DNA of 64,000 bases from Sporolactobacillus pectinivorans (GTDB lineage: Bacteria; Bacillota; Bacilli; Bacillales; Sporolactobacillaceae). The position numbers were made by a program, and so were the translations under genes. The stretch is taken from the NCBI RefSeq assembly GCF_002802965.1, contig NZ_NXGA01000001.1, positions 3,755,343 through 3,819,342 of the forward strand. The letters are read 5' to 3'. Positions 55,697 to 64,000 of the stretch are shown here, piece after piece; positions within the stretch are counted from its first letter, which is position 1; each line of letters begins with the position of its first letter. A model generated the notes under the pieces. It was not told the origin of the DNA. It ran no database searches and saw only the letters and a list, made by a program, of their open reading frames with translations.

Positions 55697-55726
55697 AAAA
55701 AAAAATCAGGCAGGCTGACATCTGCC
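55697..55726 (-). terminator. Possible terminator of the HxlR-type gene
   Basis: GGCAG (55709-55713) pairs with CTGCC (55722-55726); on the minus strand nine T residues follow (55697-55705). The stem is short. Confidence 0.4.
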
Positions 55727-55899
55727 CCTCCTCGCCTTTGTCAATTCTTTTTTTGGAAAAAATACAATCATGTTCGTATCAAATATGTTCTATTCGACGT
55801 GAAGCTAATCAAAACTCAAATTATTGAAAATTACTTAATTGTATATCTAAAAAGGAAGTTCTCTCTTCTAGTCGTAATATCATTTCGATTTTTTCATTT

Positions 55900-56214
55900 T
55901 TATTCCACAAGAATCCACTCTTCAGACCAATTTTGAGTGGCTGTGATAATAGGTAAAGTAGCCCTTCCCTTTTCAGTTAACGAGTATTCTATTCTGACTG
56001 GTATCTCTGGGAATACTTTTCGCTTAACAATGCCTTCTACCTCAAGTTCTTTCAAACGCTCGGAAAGAACTCGCCCGCTTAAAGGAAGGGCCGACTGTAT
56101 TTCGCAGAAACGCTGTTTTCCCTTGAACAGTTGAAAAAGGATGAGTCCTGTCCAGCGTTTGCTCAGTATAGACATCCCCTTCTCGAACTTAGGAGAAAAA
56201 TTCGTCTCCGTCAT
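55900..56214 (-). CDS. HxlR-family winged-helix regulator
   Basis: 104 residues: MSILSKRWTGLILFQLFKGK, then RFCEIQSALPLSGRVLSERL and KELEVEGIVKRKVFPEIPVR, IEYSLTEKGRATLP. This is a standard HxlR (DUF24) protein; some members sense quinones or aldehydes through a single N-terminal cysteine. This one has a cysteine at residue about 36 (RFCEIQ), not at the usual N-terminal position. It sits between the copper operon and ftsH; its target is unknown. Confidence 0.82.
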   Translation of the reverse strand: MTETNFSPKFEKGMSILSKRWTGLILFQLFKGKQRFCEIQSALPLSGRVLSERLKELEVEGIVKRKVFPEIPVRIEYSLTEKGRATLPIITATQNWSEEWILVE

Positions 56215-56392
56215 GTTTGTCTGCCTCCAGATGAATCATCATAAAATATCCAGCCCCCTGCTTGAGCATCATTACGACCGGCAGTCGATGACGCAAATCC
56301 AATGGAAAATATTGTAATAAATATTGAATTCCAACCTGAAGGTTTACTTCTGACAACCAACAATAATTATAAAAATCATTCATACATACTGT

Positions 56393-58249
56393 TTAGGACG
56401 TCGTATTCTCACTAAAACGGTCTCTGCTAGGTTCAATATATTCTCCACGTTCATACAATGCCTTAATTTGTTCGGCTTCCAGTGTTTCAACTTTTAACAA
56501 AGTTTGCGCGATCAGCTCCAATTTATCACGGTGTTCCACCAACAGTTCCTTACAACGTGTATATTGTCGCTTAATGATTTGCTGAACCTCGGTGTCAATT
56601 TCGTAAGCAATTCGATCACTATTATTTTGTTCGCTTGGCATCATGCCGAGAAAGGGTTGGCTACTGCTATTTCCAAACTGCAGAGGGCCAAGCTTCTCAC
56701 TCATCCCCCACTCAGTCACCATGCGTCTTGCGATATTTGTAGCTCTCTGAAAATCATTGCTAGCTCCCGTAGATACTTCACCAAATGTGATCTCTTCAGC
56801 CACACGGCCACCAAGCAGGCCGGTGATCTGTTCCAGCAGTTCCGGTTTGGTCATTAAATGGCGATCTTCTTTAGGCAAGGAAATCGTGTACCCACCTGCC
56901 TGTCCACGTGGAATAATCGTCACTTTATGCACCTCATCGGCACCGTCTAGAGCTAGACCAATGATTGTATGCCCAGATTCATGATAGGCAACAATATTTT
57001 GTTCTTTTTTGGAAATGACACGTGATTTCTTTGCGACCCCTGCTATGACACGTTCAACTGCTTCATCAATATCCTCCATATCAATGACGATCTTGTTGGC
57101 GCGTGCAGCAACCAGTGCTGCTTCATTTAACAAGTTCTCTAAATCTGCTCCGGAAAATCCTGGTGTCAACTTAGCTACCGTTTTCAAATCAATATCTTTC
57201 GATAGCGGTTTGTTTCGTGCATGAACTCGAAGTACAGCCTCACGTCCATTCAGATCTGGACGGCTAACTGGAATTTGGCGATCAAAACGGCCTGGTCTCA
57301 TCAAAGCGGGATCCAGAATATCCGGCCTGTTTGTCGCTGCAATGATTATGATTCCTTCATCGGCCGCAAAACCATCCATTTCAACGAGCAGCTGATTCAA
57401 AGTCTGTTCCCGTTCATCGTTTCCTCCGCCTAGACCGGCTCCTCGCTGGCGGCCGACGGCATCAATTTCGTCAATAAAGATAATACAAGGTGAATTTTTT
57501 TTTGCCTGTTCAAATAAATCACGAACCCTTGAAGCACCGACACCCACGAACATTTCAACAAAGTCAGAGCCGCTGATTGAAAAGAAGGGAACACCCGCTT
57601 CTCCGGCAACCGCACGCGCCAGCAATGTTTTCCCTGTTCCCGGAGGTCCTTCAAGTAAAACGCCTTTTGGTATTCTTGCACCCAAAGCAATAAATTTTCT
57701 CGGTTCTTTTAGAAAATCGACAATCTCAACTAATTCCTGCTTTTCTTCATCCGCACCCGCCACATCTTTAAACGTGACTTTATGATTATCCTCTTTATAA
57801 AGTTTAGCCTTACTTTTACCAACGCTCATCATTTGGCCGCCACCACGTGTACGATTCATGAGAAAGAAAACCAGCAAGAACATGAGAACAAATGGGATCA
57901 GTGAAGTAAGAAATACGACCCAACCAGGTGTACTTGCTTCTGGTTGAATAGTCAAATTGGATTGTTCAGCCAATGAAGTGATTTGATTGATTTCCTTTTC
58001 ACTTGCCGGGACATAGGCTCTAAATGTCGTATTCTTTTTTCCCTTATTCAAGCGGCCTGTTGCTGTATAGACACTCCCATCCGGCTGAAGCGTCAGTTCT
58101 CTGACATCCCCTTTGGCAAGATGTTGTTGAAAGGTACTGAAAGACATCGGTTCAACAATGTTGTTTGGACTGGTCAGCCATTTGGTCACGCCTGCAACAA
58201 CCAGAACGATAAAGACATAAATGATCATATTTCTATAGACGCGTTTCAT
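56393..58249 (-). CDS. ftsH: FtsH-type ATP-dependent membrane zinc protease
   Basis: 618 residues from the ATG at 58249 (GGAGGAGA upstream). Two N-terminal helices flank an extracytoplasmic segment; the AAA+ domain has [32 protein letters not shown] and [14 protein letters not shown]; the protease site is [13 protein letters not shown], with the third zinc-ligand region in [20 protein letters not shown]. FtsH degrades membrane and regulatory proteins. Its place amid metal and envelope genes and far from a housekeeping context suggests an accessory copy as found on stress-tolerance islands; I cannot see whether another copy exists elsewhere. Confidence 0.9.
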   Translation of the reverse strand: MKRVYRNMIIYVFIVLVVAGVTKWLTSPNNIVEPMSFSTFQQHLAKGDVRELTLQPDGSVYTATGRLNKGKKNTTFRAYVPASEKEINQITSLAEQSNLTIQPEASTPGWVVFLTSLIPFVLMFLLVFFLMNRTRGGGQMMSVGKSKAKLYKEDNHKVTFKDVAGADEEKQELVEIVDFLKEPRKFIALGARIPKGVLLEGPPGTGKTLLARAVAGEAGVPFFSISGSDFVEMFVGVGASRVRDLFEQAKKNSPCIIFIDEIDAVGRQRGAGLGGGNDEREQTLNQLLVEMDGFAADEGIIIIAATNRPDILDPALMRPGRFDRQIPVSRPDLNGREAVLRVHARNKPLSKDIDLKTVAKLTPGFSGADLENLLNEAALVAARANKIVIDMEDIDEAVERVIAGVAKKSRVISKKEQNIVAYHESGHTIIGLALDGADEVHKVTIIPRGQAGGYTISLPKEDRHLMTKPELLEQITGLLGGRVAEEITFGEVSTGASNDFQRATNIARRMVTEWGMSEKLGPLQFGNSSSQPFLGMMPSEQNNSDRIAYEIDTEVQQIIKRQYTRCKELLVEHRDKLELIAQTLLKVETLEAEQIKALYERGEYIEPSRDRFSENTTS

Positions 58250-58270
58250 CCGTCTCCTCCACTCACGCAT

Positions 58271-58445
58271 AAGGAACCCTGTATTTCAAAAGTGAAAGTC
58301 ACTCTAATTTTCACCGTTCATCATTTAATTATCTGATGGAGATGTGAATTCTTTATGTAAAGCCACATCGGTGGCAGCTCTAAGTCACAGCGATAAGAGT
58401 ATTCCCTTCACTCTTATCTGCAGAGTTCAACTTAACAACACCTGA
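58271..58445. other. Intergenic stretch upstream of ftsH
   Basis: Contains only the leader of ftsH. I see no heat-shock operator (CIRCE) or clear promoter pair. Confidence 0.3.
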
Positions 58446-58631
58446 TTAAAATTCAGTTCTAACGGTTCTTTTGTTAAAAAGATTCTGTTTAGATCCTCTC
58501 CGTGTTCTCATTGATTGATTTTCCTTTTCTAAAATGGGACAAACATATTCTTCTCTTATTTTTTGCTTTTGCCAAGCTAAAGTCCCCGGTTGTGCTTTTT
58601 CATCTTTTGATTTTGTCAATCTACATTTCAC
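58446..58631 (-). CDS. Possible small basic protein, 61 residues
   Basis: A GTG at 58631 follows AAGAG closely. The peptide is basic (KQKIREEYVCPILEKENQSM, then RTRRGSKQNLFNKRTVRTEF) with one cysteine and no membrane segment. I recognise no family. It is downstream of the small His-rich protein genes and upstream of ftsH. It may be spurious. Confidence 0.3.
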   Translation of the reverse strand: MKCRLTKSKDEKAQPGTLAWQKQKIREEYVCPILEKENQSMRTRRGSKQNLFNKRTVRTEF

Positions 58632-58686
58632 CTCTTTTTACTGGTTTTATTATCTGTAATGATCAATGAAATCCTTATTAAATAGA

Positions 58687-58713
58687 GACGAAAAACCCGA
58701 TTGAGTTTTCGTC
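58687..58713. terminator. Stem-loop after the small-protein operon
   Basis: GACGAAAA (58687-58694) and TTTTCGTC (58706-58713) form an 8-bp stem. It lies 37 bases beyond the stop of the last small gene. No long T-run follows, so termination would be moderate. Confidence 0.5.
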
Positions 58714-58749
58714 CCTATAAAGAAAAGTCGAATTGAAACTTTTTTCAAG

Positions 58750-59034
58750 TCAATGATGATGTCCATTACCTTTCTTCATCATAGCCGGCATCATGAACAG
58801 ATGCATCAACGGGCAAATAAGTACAGCCGCGAGTATGAGCAAACTATTTGATCCTGAAAATCCGCCTGTGAAAAACAGACCAATGATCACAGCTATTGGA
58901 ATAATGAGGCAGACTGCCATCATAAGGTTATGATTGTGTTGATGAGTTCCATGAGCACTATGATTTTCATTTCCCTGATTTTGATTTTCGTGACCCTGAC
59001 TGTTATGATCATGATTCCCGCAACAATTCATCAA
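58750..59034 (-). CDS. Small His-rich membrane protein (DUF2933-like)
   Basis: 94 residues. The N-terminus is cysteine- and histidine-rich (MNCCGNHDHNSQGHENQNQG, then more His), followed by two hydrophobic helices and CPLMHLFMMPAMMKKGNGHHH. The C-P-L-M-H-x-F-M-M ending is typical of DUF2933 proteins found beside copper and heavy-metal ATPase genes. A metal-binding role at the membrane is likely but unproven. It is the third gene of a row of small proteins. Confidence 0.72.
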   Translation of the reverse strand: MMNCCGNHDHNSQGHENQNQGNENHSAHGTHQHNHNLMMAVCLIIPIAVIIGLFFTGGFSGSNSLLILAAVLICPLMHLFMMPAMMKKGNGHHH

Positions 59035-59053
59035 AAATCCCTCCTCAATCTCG

Positions 59054-59218
59054 TTATGCTTGTTTACTTTTCAGCTGCTGAAGTTCTTTCCGCAACTGAT
59101 CATTCTGTTCTTTTAACGCGTCAAATTCATTCTGTTTCTCATGAATATGCTGATGTGTGCTGTGTTGATGGCTTTCAGACTGATGACCTTCATGATTGTG
59201 ATTTCCGCAACAAGACAT
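59054..59218 (-). CDS. Small CC/His-rich protein with coiled-coil tail, 54 residues
   Basis: This short gene starts at the ATG at 59218, 8 bases after GAGGAGG. The product begins MSCCGNHNHEGHQSESHQHS and ends in the coiled coil ALKEQNDQLRKELQQLKSKQ. The N-terminus resembles that of the next gene (MNCCGNHDHN), while the tail resembles that of the preceding gene, so it combines both. No membrane segment is present. A soluble metal-binding or adaptor peptide is plausible. Confidence 0.7.
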   Translation of the reverse strand: MSCCGNHNHEGHQSESHQHSTHQHIHEKQNEFDALKEQNDQLRKELQQLKSKQA

Positions 59219-59247
59219 AAAAAATTCCTCCTCGTAAACTTTGATTA

Positions 59248-59442
59248 TTAATCCTTGTTTTTAAGCTGTTGAAGCTGTTCCCGCAAAAGATTATTCTGTT
59301 CTTTCAGGTCGTTCAATTCATTCGAGCTTTTTTGATGTTCAGAATGATCCGTTTCTGAATGATTTCCCTTCATCATCATAAACATCATCGGGAGCATCAT
59401 AAGGGGACAAGCGAGTAATAGTAGCCAAGACCAGTCCATTGA
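59248..59442 (-). CDS. Small membrane protein with coiled-coil tail, 64 residues
   Basis: From the ATG at 59442, 8 bases after AGGAGG: one membrane helix rich in methionine (WLLLLACPLMMLPMMFMMMK), a short His-containing linker, and a coiled coil (LNDLKEQNNLLREQLQQLKN). The longer frame to 59466 has a poorer start. The C-P-L-M-M motif recalls DUF2933-like copper-associated proteins. It heads the small-protein row, about 30 bases downstream of an 11-bp triple repeat and a TATAAT box. Confidence 0.7.
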   Translation of the reverse strand, partial: SMDWSWLLLLACPLMMLPMMFMMMKGNHSETDHSEHQKSSNELNDLKEQNNLLREQLQQLKNKD

Positions 59443-59471
59443 TTTCTTCCTCCTCTCATTCTTCAATAATG

Positions 59472-59516
59472 ATTATAGGAAAGAAATGTGTGGAATCTGT
59501 GTGGAAAACATGTAGA
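59472..59516 (-). promoter_or_regulatory. 11-bp direct-repeat operator (copy 4) with TATAAT box
   Basis: GTGTGGA at 59488, GTGTGGA at 59499 and ATGTAGA at 59510, exactly 11 bp apart. TATAAT on the minus strand (59472-59477) is 9 bp from TGTGTGG. This is the clearest of four copies; the -35 is replaced by the repeats, as in promoters activated by PhoB/OmpR-type regulators. Confidence 0.7.
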
Positions 59517-59556
59517 AGGCGAGTAATTGTTGAAAAAATAAAAAAAGATTTACATA

Positions 59557-59757
59557 TTACTCTTTGTTCCTGTAATGGAACCATAAATACAGGCTGCCAA
59601 AGAGGATCACAGGGCAGGCGACCCACATGCAGACTTTGAAAAAAATCCTCCCAAATGCAAGAAAACTCTCATGACCAAAAGCATTGGCTGAGAAGAGAAG
59701 GCAGGTTAGTCCAACGATAATTAAAAAAAGTGAAAAGAACCAATCAATTTTCTTCAT
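59557..59757 (-). CDS. Small two-helix membrane protein, 66 residues
   Basis: MKKIDWFFSLFLIIVGLTCL and a second helix (VCMWVACPVILFGSLYLWFH) with a short loop containing histidine. The start overlaps the stop of the histidine kinase gene (TAATG), so it is translated with the two-component system. Possibly an accessory membrane subunit of the sensor. No family recognised. Confidence 0.65.
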   Translation of the reverse strand: MKKIDWFFSLFLIIVGLTCLLFSANAFGHESFLAFGRIFFKVCMWVACPVILFGSLYLWFHYRNKE

Positions 59758-61166
59758 TATTTCATCCCGTCCCTTCTCTGCTTTTTTTCATGAGTAAAGA
59801 TCAATGTGAAAGTAGTCCCGACGCCCATTTGGCTATCAACTCGAACCGTTCCGTCCTGCATTTCAACGTATTTTTTGACGATAGACAGGCCTAATCCAGT
59901 CCCCCCGTATTCACGCGCACGTGATTTCTCCACTCGATAAAATCGTTCAAAGATATAAGGCAACTCTTCTTTAGGAATACCAATGCCTGTGTCTGATACG
60001 GAAAGGACAGTTGCTTCTTTCTTCCCGGTCAGTCGTACAAGAACGCTGCCCTTCTCCGTATAACGGATGGCATTCTCAAGTAAATTTAACAGTACTTGTT
60101 CCATCCGTTTACGATCTCCTCGAATGAACGGAATCTGATCTTGAAAATCCAGTTGCAGGCTTAGCCGTTTACTGTCGGCTTTAAGTTTGACTTTCTGAAC
60201 AGCTGTTTTTATGACTACCTTCAGATCCATCCATTCCATCTTAAGTTTGATCTGTCCTTCCTCCATCTTTGAGAGGTCAAACAGATCATTAATCAAATGC
60301 TCAAGACGAACGGATTCTTGATAAATAATGGAGAGGTACTGTTTTTTTTCTTTATCAGAGTTAACTAATCCATCTGTCAGAACTTTTGCATAGCCCTGAA
60401 GATAAGTGACTGGTGTTCGAAGTTCATGTGAAATGTTTGAGAAAAACGCTCGCCGTGTATCTCGATATCTTTGCAAACTGGCAGCCAGATCATTAATGGA
60501 GTGCCCAAGCATGCCGATTTCATCCCGGCTCCCGACCTGAAGTCGTGTATCCCAGTTTCCTTTTGCCATTTTATCGGTCATTTGCTGCATTTGAAGCAGA
60601 GGGCGGGAAAGCAGTTTGCTCATAATCAGGATCATACCTAGAGCGAGCAAAAACGCGCCCAGTCCGGATAGCATCAGCAGATTTCGAAGCCGCTGCAAAG
60701 AGTCATCTATTTTTTTCATGGAGGAGACAATATAGATCGCAGATCGGGTTGCTTTTCCGATTTGTACGGGTTTGCCAACGACATAAAATCGGTTTCCATG
60801 AACATCATGGTTTTGAAAAGCTACAGAATGACCGGAAAGCAGGCGCCGAGTATCGCCTGCACGTAATAAAGACAGATTCGGTTGTTTTTCCCCTGGAAGT
60901 GTCAAGATCCTTCCTTCATCGTTCAACCAATAGACTTTTACGCTTGAAAATTTGGCAAAAGCTCGAATCATGGATTGTGAAGAAGTATCATTGGATTCTG
61001 CCATAGTCACAAAGTGTGCAGCTATTTCCTGTGTATTGTCCTTCATTTGAGTATCATAAAAATTTGTGAACAATCGATCAACAGCAAGGCCGGATGATAC
61101 TAGAATCACAATCATCAGCACGATGACAGCCGCACCCAACTTCAACCCAATTCTATTGATCGTCAT
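59757..61166 (-). CDS. Membrane sensor histidine kinase
   Basis: 469 residues. Two N-terminal helices flank an extracytoplasmic domain of about 130 residues; a HAMP domain follows (about 190-240), then HisKA with the phospho-acceptor histidine in NISHELRTPVTYLQGYAKVL and an HATPase domain with LLENAIRYTEKGS, DTGIGIPKEELPYIFERFYR and GGTGLGLSIVKK. It overlaps the response regulator gene by 4 bases. The resemblance is to CssS/CusS/YycG-type kinases in general; the stimulus (metal or envelope stress) is inferred from neighbours. Confidence 0.9.
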   Translation of the reverse strand: MTINRIGLKLGAAVIVLMIVILVSSGLAVDRLFTNFYDTQMKDNTQEIAAHFVTMAESNDTSSQSMIRAFAKFSSVKVYWLNDEGRILTLPGEKQPNLSLLRAGDTRRLLSGHSVAFQNHDVHGNRFYVVGKPVQIGKATRSAIYIVSSMKKIDDSLQRLRNLLMLSGLGAFLLALGMILIMSKLLSRPLLQMQQMTDKMAKGNWDTRLQVGSRDEIGMLGHSINDLAASLQRYRDTRRAFFSNISHELRTPVTYLQGYAKVLTDGLVNSDKEKKQYLSIIYQESVRLEHLINDLFDLSKMEEGQIKLKMEWMDLKVVIKTAVQKVKLKADSKRLSLQLDFQDQIPFIRGDRKRMEQVLLNLLENAIRYTEKGSVLVRLTGKKEATVLSVSDTGIGIPKEELPYIFERFYRVEKSRAREYGGTGLGLSIVKKYVEMQDGTVRVDSQMGVGTTFTLIFTHEKKQRRDGMK

Positions 61167-61870
61167 GATTTTCCGACCTCTGCCTCAAATTTATAACCGA
61201 CTCCCCAGCTTGTCTGAATCGGGTTATAGGCTAAACCGGATCTCTTTAATTTCTCTCTGATATTTTTAACGTGGATATCGACAACCCGCGCATCCCCTTC
61301 GAAATCATAACCCCATATTTGTTCAATCAACTGTTCACGAGACAGAACACGGCCTTTATTTTTGGCCAGCGTAGCAAACAGGTCAAATTCTTTATGTGTT
61401 AAATCCACCGATTTATCATGAACAAAAACCTGGCGTCCGTCTCTATCAATCGTTAGTGCGGTAAAATTCAGCACATCGTTATTTGTTTGTTTGGTCGGGG
61501 TCGAGGATGCGCGGCGAATCAGCGCATGAACGCGAGCAATCATTTCCTCTGGATCAAAGGGTTTTGTCAGATAATCATCTGCGCCGAGTTCCAGCCCCTG
61601 GACTTTTTCTTTTGTCTCACCTAAAGCCGTTAACATCAGAATAGGAACGGATTGTGTCTTTCGAATCGACTGGCAGACCTGCCAACCATCCATATTGGGC
61701 ATCATCACGTCAAGGATGACCAGGTCAAAGGACTGATTTTTAATTTTCAACATCGCTTCATTGCCATCCGCTGCCTCAACAGTATCAAAACCTTCTTTAG
61801 ATAAGTAAATACGTAACAAATTGCGCAACTTCCAGTCATCATCTACGATTAAGACATATAATTTCTTCAT
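61163..61870 (-). CDS. OmpR/PhoB-family response regulator
   Basis: About 235 residues from the ATG at 61870 (GGAGAAGG 8 bases upstream). The receiver domain has the acidic pair in LIVDDDWKLRN, the phospho-aspartate in FDLVILDVMMPNMDGWQV and the lysine in DDYLTKPFDPEE. The C-terminal winged helix ends VDIHVKNIREKLKRSGLAYN, then SWGVGYKFE. OmpR-type regulators bind direct repeats with 10-11-bp spacing, matching the repeats found at four promoters in this window, one of them directly downstream of this operon. Confidence 0.92.
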   Translation of the reverse strand: MKKLYVLIVDDDWKLRNLLRIYLSKEGFDTVEAADGNEAMLKIKNQSFDLVILDVMMPNMDGWQVCQSIRKTQSVPILMLTALGETKEKVQGLELGADDYLTKPFDPEEMIARVHALIRRASSTPTKQTNNDVLNFTALTIDRDGRQVFVHDKSVDLTHKEFDLFATLAKNKGRVLSREQLIEQIWGYDFEGDARVVDIHVKNIREKLKRSGLAYNPIQTSWGVGYKFEAEVGKS

Positions 61871-62023
61871 ACTCATCACCTTCTCCCATCATACAGCAAA
61901 TTTTAATTTTCAAGATTACATTTTTTAACAAATTAAGATCAGATCAGTACTCACCATACATCCTCATGTTTCTTAAAGACCCAGTATTCGTAAAACCTGG
62001 ATCTCTTCCTATGGATGGTTTGA

Positions 62024-62695
62024 TTAGAAAACAGACTTATTTTTCCACCTTTTCAATAACTTCCTATGACATACACTTAATAAAATCATGCCTATAACAA
62101 TCCAAATCAAAATAAATAAAGCGGCATGTAGAAAAAAGGCTTCCGGGAGGATCGTGATCACAGGGTCTGTAACCGGATCGAACAGCCAGTAATTATTTCT
62201 AAAAAAAATCTTGTGAAACAAAGTGAATGATGCATCAAAGTTCAAGGTGAAAGCAGTTAAAGTAACGATAATGAAGAACAGAAGAATGAAAGATGTTTTT
62301 TTCAGAACACTGATCGCCCCAAGCTTAATACTGCGATACAGGCCGGCCACACTAACTAAACCTGTGATGATAAAGAGCAGCTCAATCGAAGTAAAGATCC
62401 TCTTGACATCCCCAAAATGAATCTGTCCGCGATTTGAGTAAGGCAGGGATGGAAGCTTAAAGAATTGAGGCCTTGGATCTAACAGATATTGAATCATGTA
62501 ATTATAGTTTTCCACAATTCTATCTCTACTGATACCTGCAATCTTGTCAATACCAAGATACCAAATATCGAAATAGTACAGAGGTTTAAAGAGCAGAGCA
62601 AGCTCTATTGACAGGAAAATAATAAACAACGCAAGATTGATGGCAAGCAGGAACTGAAGTACACTGGATTTTTTGAAATGCATCCGCACACACAC
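62024..62695 (-). CDS. TIGR01906-type integral membrane protein
   Basis: 223 residues with about five hydrophobic helices. The extracytoplasmic loop YNYMIQYLLDPRPQFFKLPS, then FGDVKRIFTSIELLFIITG is characteristic of the TIGR01906 membrane family (the N-Y-x-x-L/M-I-x-Y-L and H-F-x-D-V-K motifs). The function of the family is unknown. It precedes the two-component genes by about 150 bases on the same strand but a possible stem-loop (61978-62004) lies between. Confidence 0.75.
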   Translation of the reverse strand: MCVRMHFKKSSVLQFLLAINLALFIIFLSIELALLFKPLYYFDIWYLGIDKIAGISRDRIVENYNYMIQYLLDPRPQFFKLPSLPYSNRGQIHFGDVKRIFTSIELLFIITGLVSVAGLYRSIKLGAISVLKKTSFILLFFIIVTLTAFTLNFDASFTLFHKIFFRNNYWLFDPVTDPVITILPEAFFLHAALFILIWIVIGMILLSVCHRKLLKRWKNKSVF

Positions 62696-62771
62696 CCATA
62701 TGAATATTTTGATTTGAACCCCATAAGCCTAAAGAATTGAAAAATGGTGGATTCATATTTCTGTCAGGAAA

Positions 62772-62803
62772 AGGACTAAGCCTCTCTTTTACGGCTTAGT
62801 CCC
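62772..62803 (-). terminator. Terminator after the DUF4247-type gene
   Basis: GGACTAAGCC (62773-62782) pairs with GGCTTAGTCC (62793-62802); on the minus strand TTTTCC follows. Confidence 0.7.
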
Positions 62804-62878
62804 GAACAGAATTTCATCGACGGCCATTAAACTGAAATCAATCAGTAGCTTTGTCATCAATTAATTGGTAATCTAAAT

Positions 62879-63691
62879 TCATTTTCTTCTCATAATCCTT
62901 CCAAAACTTTTGAATTTGATTTTTGGCGGGGAATTATTTTTTGGGATTGAAATTCTTGAATTTTTCGGAAAAACTTTATTAGTCCCTTGACCCGTATCCG
63001 ATTTCAAGATTTTCCCTGTATTTTTCTCTACCGAATTAATCGCCTGTCCTACATCTTTTGTAACGCTATTCCTTATTCTTGAGAATGTACTTGAAAACGA
63101 GTTTGAATTGTTCCCGGAGCGACTACGCTTAATAATCGAGCCGGTTGTCTGTTTCGTTATTGGAGGAATCGTTTTCTTTTCGCTGGCGGTAGGAGGCTGA
63201 TACTTTACCGTAGGCTGAACTGTATTACCATCCGTATAGCCACGATAATTGCCTAGAGCGCCTTTGCCCAATTGATACAATCGATCCAAGAGAATGGCAG
63301 ACAGATATCCCTTCAAAAACGACGAACTGTAATTATTTCGAACAAACTCTTTATTACTTACTTCAATTAAAGTATTTTCCGGATTTTTGCTGTCTCTCTG
63401 AATGTCATATAATTCATCAGAATAGACAAGGAACATTTGCTGGTTATCGTTTCTGGAAATCTGATCCGGTTTTTTTTGGTCGCTCAGTTTCTTGGCTACT
63501 TCCGGAACCGACTGTTTGTCAGCCTGATAAATATAGGACTCCTGATTTCCATTTTTGGATACGGAGGTCAGCGGATAGCCTCCGGTTACAGATGGCTGAC
63601 CAGATCTGGAGGCAGAGCATCCGGTTAAAAGGGAAGCCCCGAGAACAATAGCCAATACAATTTTTATGCTGTTTGACAATCGCTTAATCAT
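62879..63691 (-). CDS. DUF4247-type lipoprotein
   Basis: 270 residues from the ATG at 63691 (AGAAGGAAG upstream). A lipoprotein signal ends in LLTGCSAS with the lipobox cysteine at about 25. The central part (SDELYDIQRDSKNPENTLIE, then VSNKEFVRNNYSSSFLKGYL) matches DUF4247 proteins; the C-terminus is low-complexity, rich in Ser, Asn, Lys and Arg. In Bacillales, DUF4247 genes lie with DUF4178, DUF350 and ion-channel-like genes; the neighbour at 63711 fits this. The function is unknown. Confidence 0.75.
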   Translation of the reverse strand: MIKRLSNSIKIVLAIVLGASLLTGCSASRSGQPSVTGGYPLTSVSKNGNQESYIYQADKQSVPEVAKKLSDQKKPDQISRNDNQQMFLVYSDELYDIQRDSKNPENTLIEVSNKEFVRNNYSSSFLKGYLSAILLDRLYQLGKGALGNYRGYTDGNTVQPTVKYQPPTASEKKTIPPITKQTTGSIIKRSRSGNNSNSFSSTFSRIRNSVTKDVGQAINSVEKNTGKILKSDTGQGTNKVFPKNSRISIPKNNSPPKIKFKSFGRIMRRK

Positions 63692-63710
63692 ATTTAACGC
63701 TTCCTTCTTT

Positions 63711-64000
63711 TCATGACTGAATGATCCTGACGTCCATCGGCAGGACATCCTCTCCCTCATACAACATCATCTGGCCAGACTGCCATTCGATTCGTAGTAG
63801 TTTCCAATTATCTGATTGAAAGTCCCAGAGATAGTGTTCATCAGAAGATGAAAAAGGGGTATCACCTGACGAGTGAATTGAGCCTATCGCTTGATCTTCC
63901 ATATGATACAATGTCTCTTCCATCTCAATGGTCGTTGGAATTTCATTGATGTCTTCAAGACGTCCGTCAATTGCCTTATAAAGCACGAGATCCAATTTTT
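63711..64000 (-). CDS. DUF4178-like protein, C-terminal part
   Basis: The gene enters from the right edge; about 95 codons are visible. The sequence GSIHSSGDTPFSSSDEHYLW, DFQSDNWKLLRIEWQSGQMM, LYEGEDVLPMDVRII has alternating beta strands and aromatic residues as in DUF4178 domains. It ends 19 bases before the DUF4247 gene on the same strand, the usual pairing. The 5' end is outside the window. Confidence 0.55.
   Translation of the reverse strand, partial: KLDLVLYKAIDGRLEDINEIPTTIEMEETLYHMEDQAIGSIHSSGDTPFSSSDEHYLWDFQSDNWKLLRIEWQSGQMMLYEGEDVLPMDVRIIQS

Overview
The window looks like a low-GC Bacillota chromosome segment. Most genes resemble Bacillales families: the GabT/GabR pair, AzlCD, FtsH, an OmpR-type two-component system, and DUF4247/DUF4178-like proteins at the right edge. 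A complete lactate-racemase operon points to a lactic-acid-forming lineage; a Sporolactobacillus-like organism is my inference and nothing in the window proves it. I recognised no rRNA, tRNA or CRISPR array.

Layout. 0-4.5 kb: GABA/amine catabolism (nitrilase-family start, amino-acid permease, GabT) divergent from a GabR-like MocR regulator with direct ATACCA boxes. 4.5-5 kb: remnants of a TnpB and a SatD-like gene. 5.1-6.9 kb: AzlCD exporter with an XRE-cupin regulator. 7.2-10 kb: an XRE-ImmA/IrrE protein between two proteins I do not recognise. 10.2-17.4 kb: four copies of a terminal-repeat-like sequence; two of them, inverted, enclose TetR/NmrA genes, a broken acetyltransferase and an EamA transporter. 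17.4-18.9 kb: an SDR gene and its TetR regulator, each with an ACCGA/TCGGT operator. 19-26 kb: larABCDE, a nickel transporter and divergent larR, with two Lar-box-like repeats. All catalytic residues of LarA and the sacrificial Cys176 of LarE are present.

26.3-39.4 kb is a mobile-DNA region. It holds a broken EamA gene, an XRE-TPR regulator split by an ISAs1-type element with a 10-bp target duplication, a decayed Tn916-like regulatory/recombination module with a truncated integrase, a four-gene natural-product operon (adenylation-carrier-thioesterase synthetase, alpha/beta hydrolase, MFS exporter, phosphopantetheinyl transferase), and a decayed IS4-type transposase.

39.4-64 kb is a metal and envelope-stress region: M23 peptidase, merR-merA, a flavoprotein reductase, a His-rich membrane protein, a second-type Lgt, cadC-cadA, a copper P-type ATPase with a cupredoxin, a methyltransferase gene split by an IS21 element, an additional FtsH, small His-rich proteins, and a histidine kinase/response regulator pair. 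Four promoters here (M23 gene, lgt operon, copper ATPase operon, small-protein operon) carry the same direct repeat with 11-bp period, placed 9 bp from a -10-like hexamer. I infer that they form one regulon, probably of the OmpR-type regulator encoded beside them.
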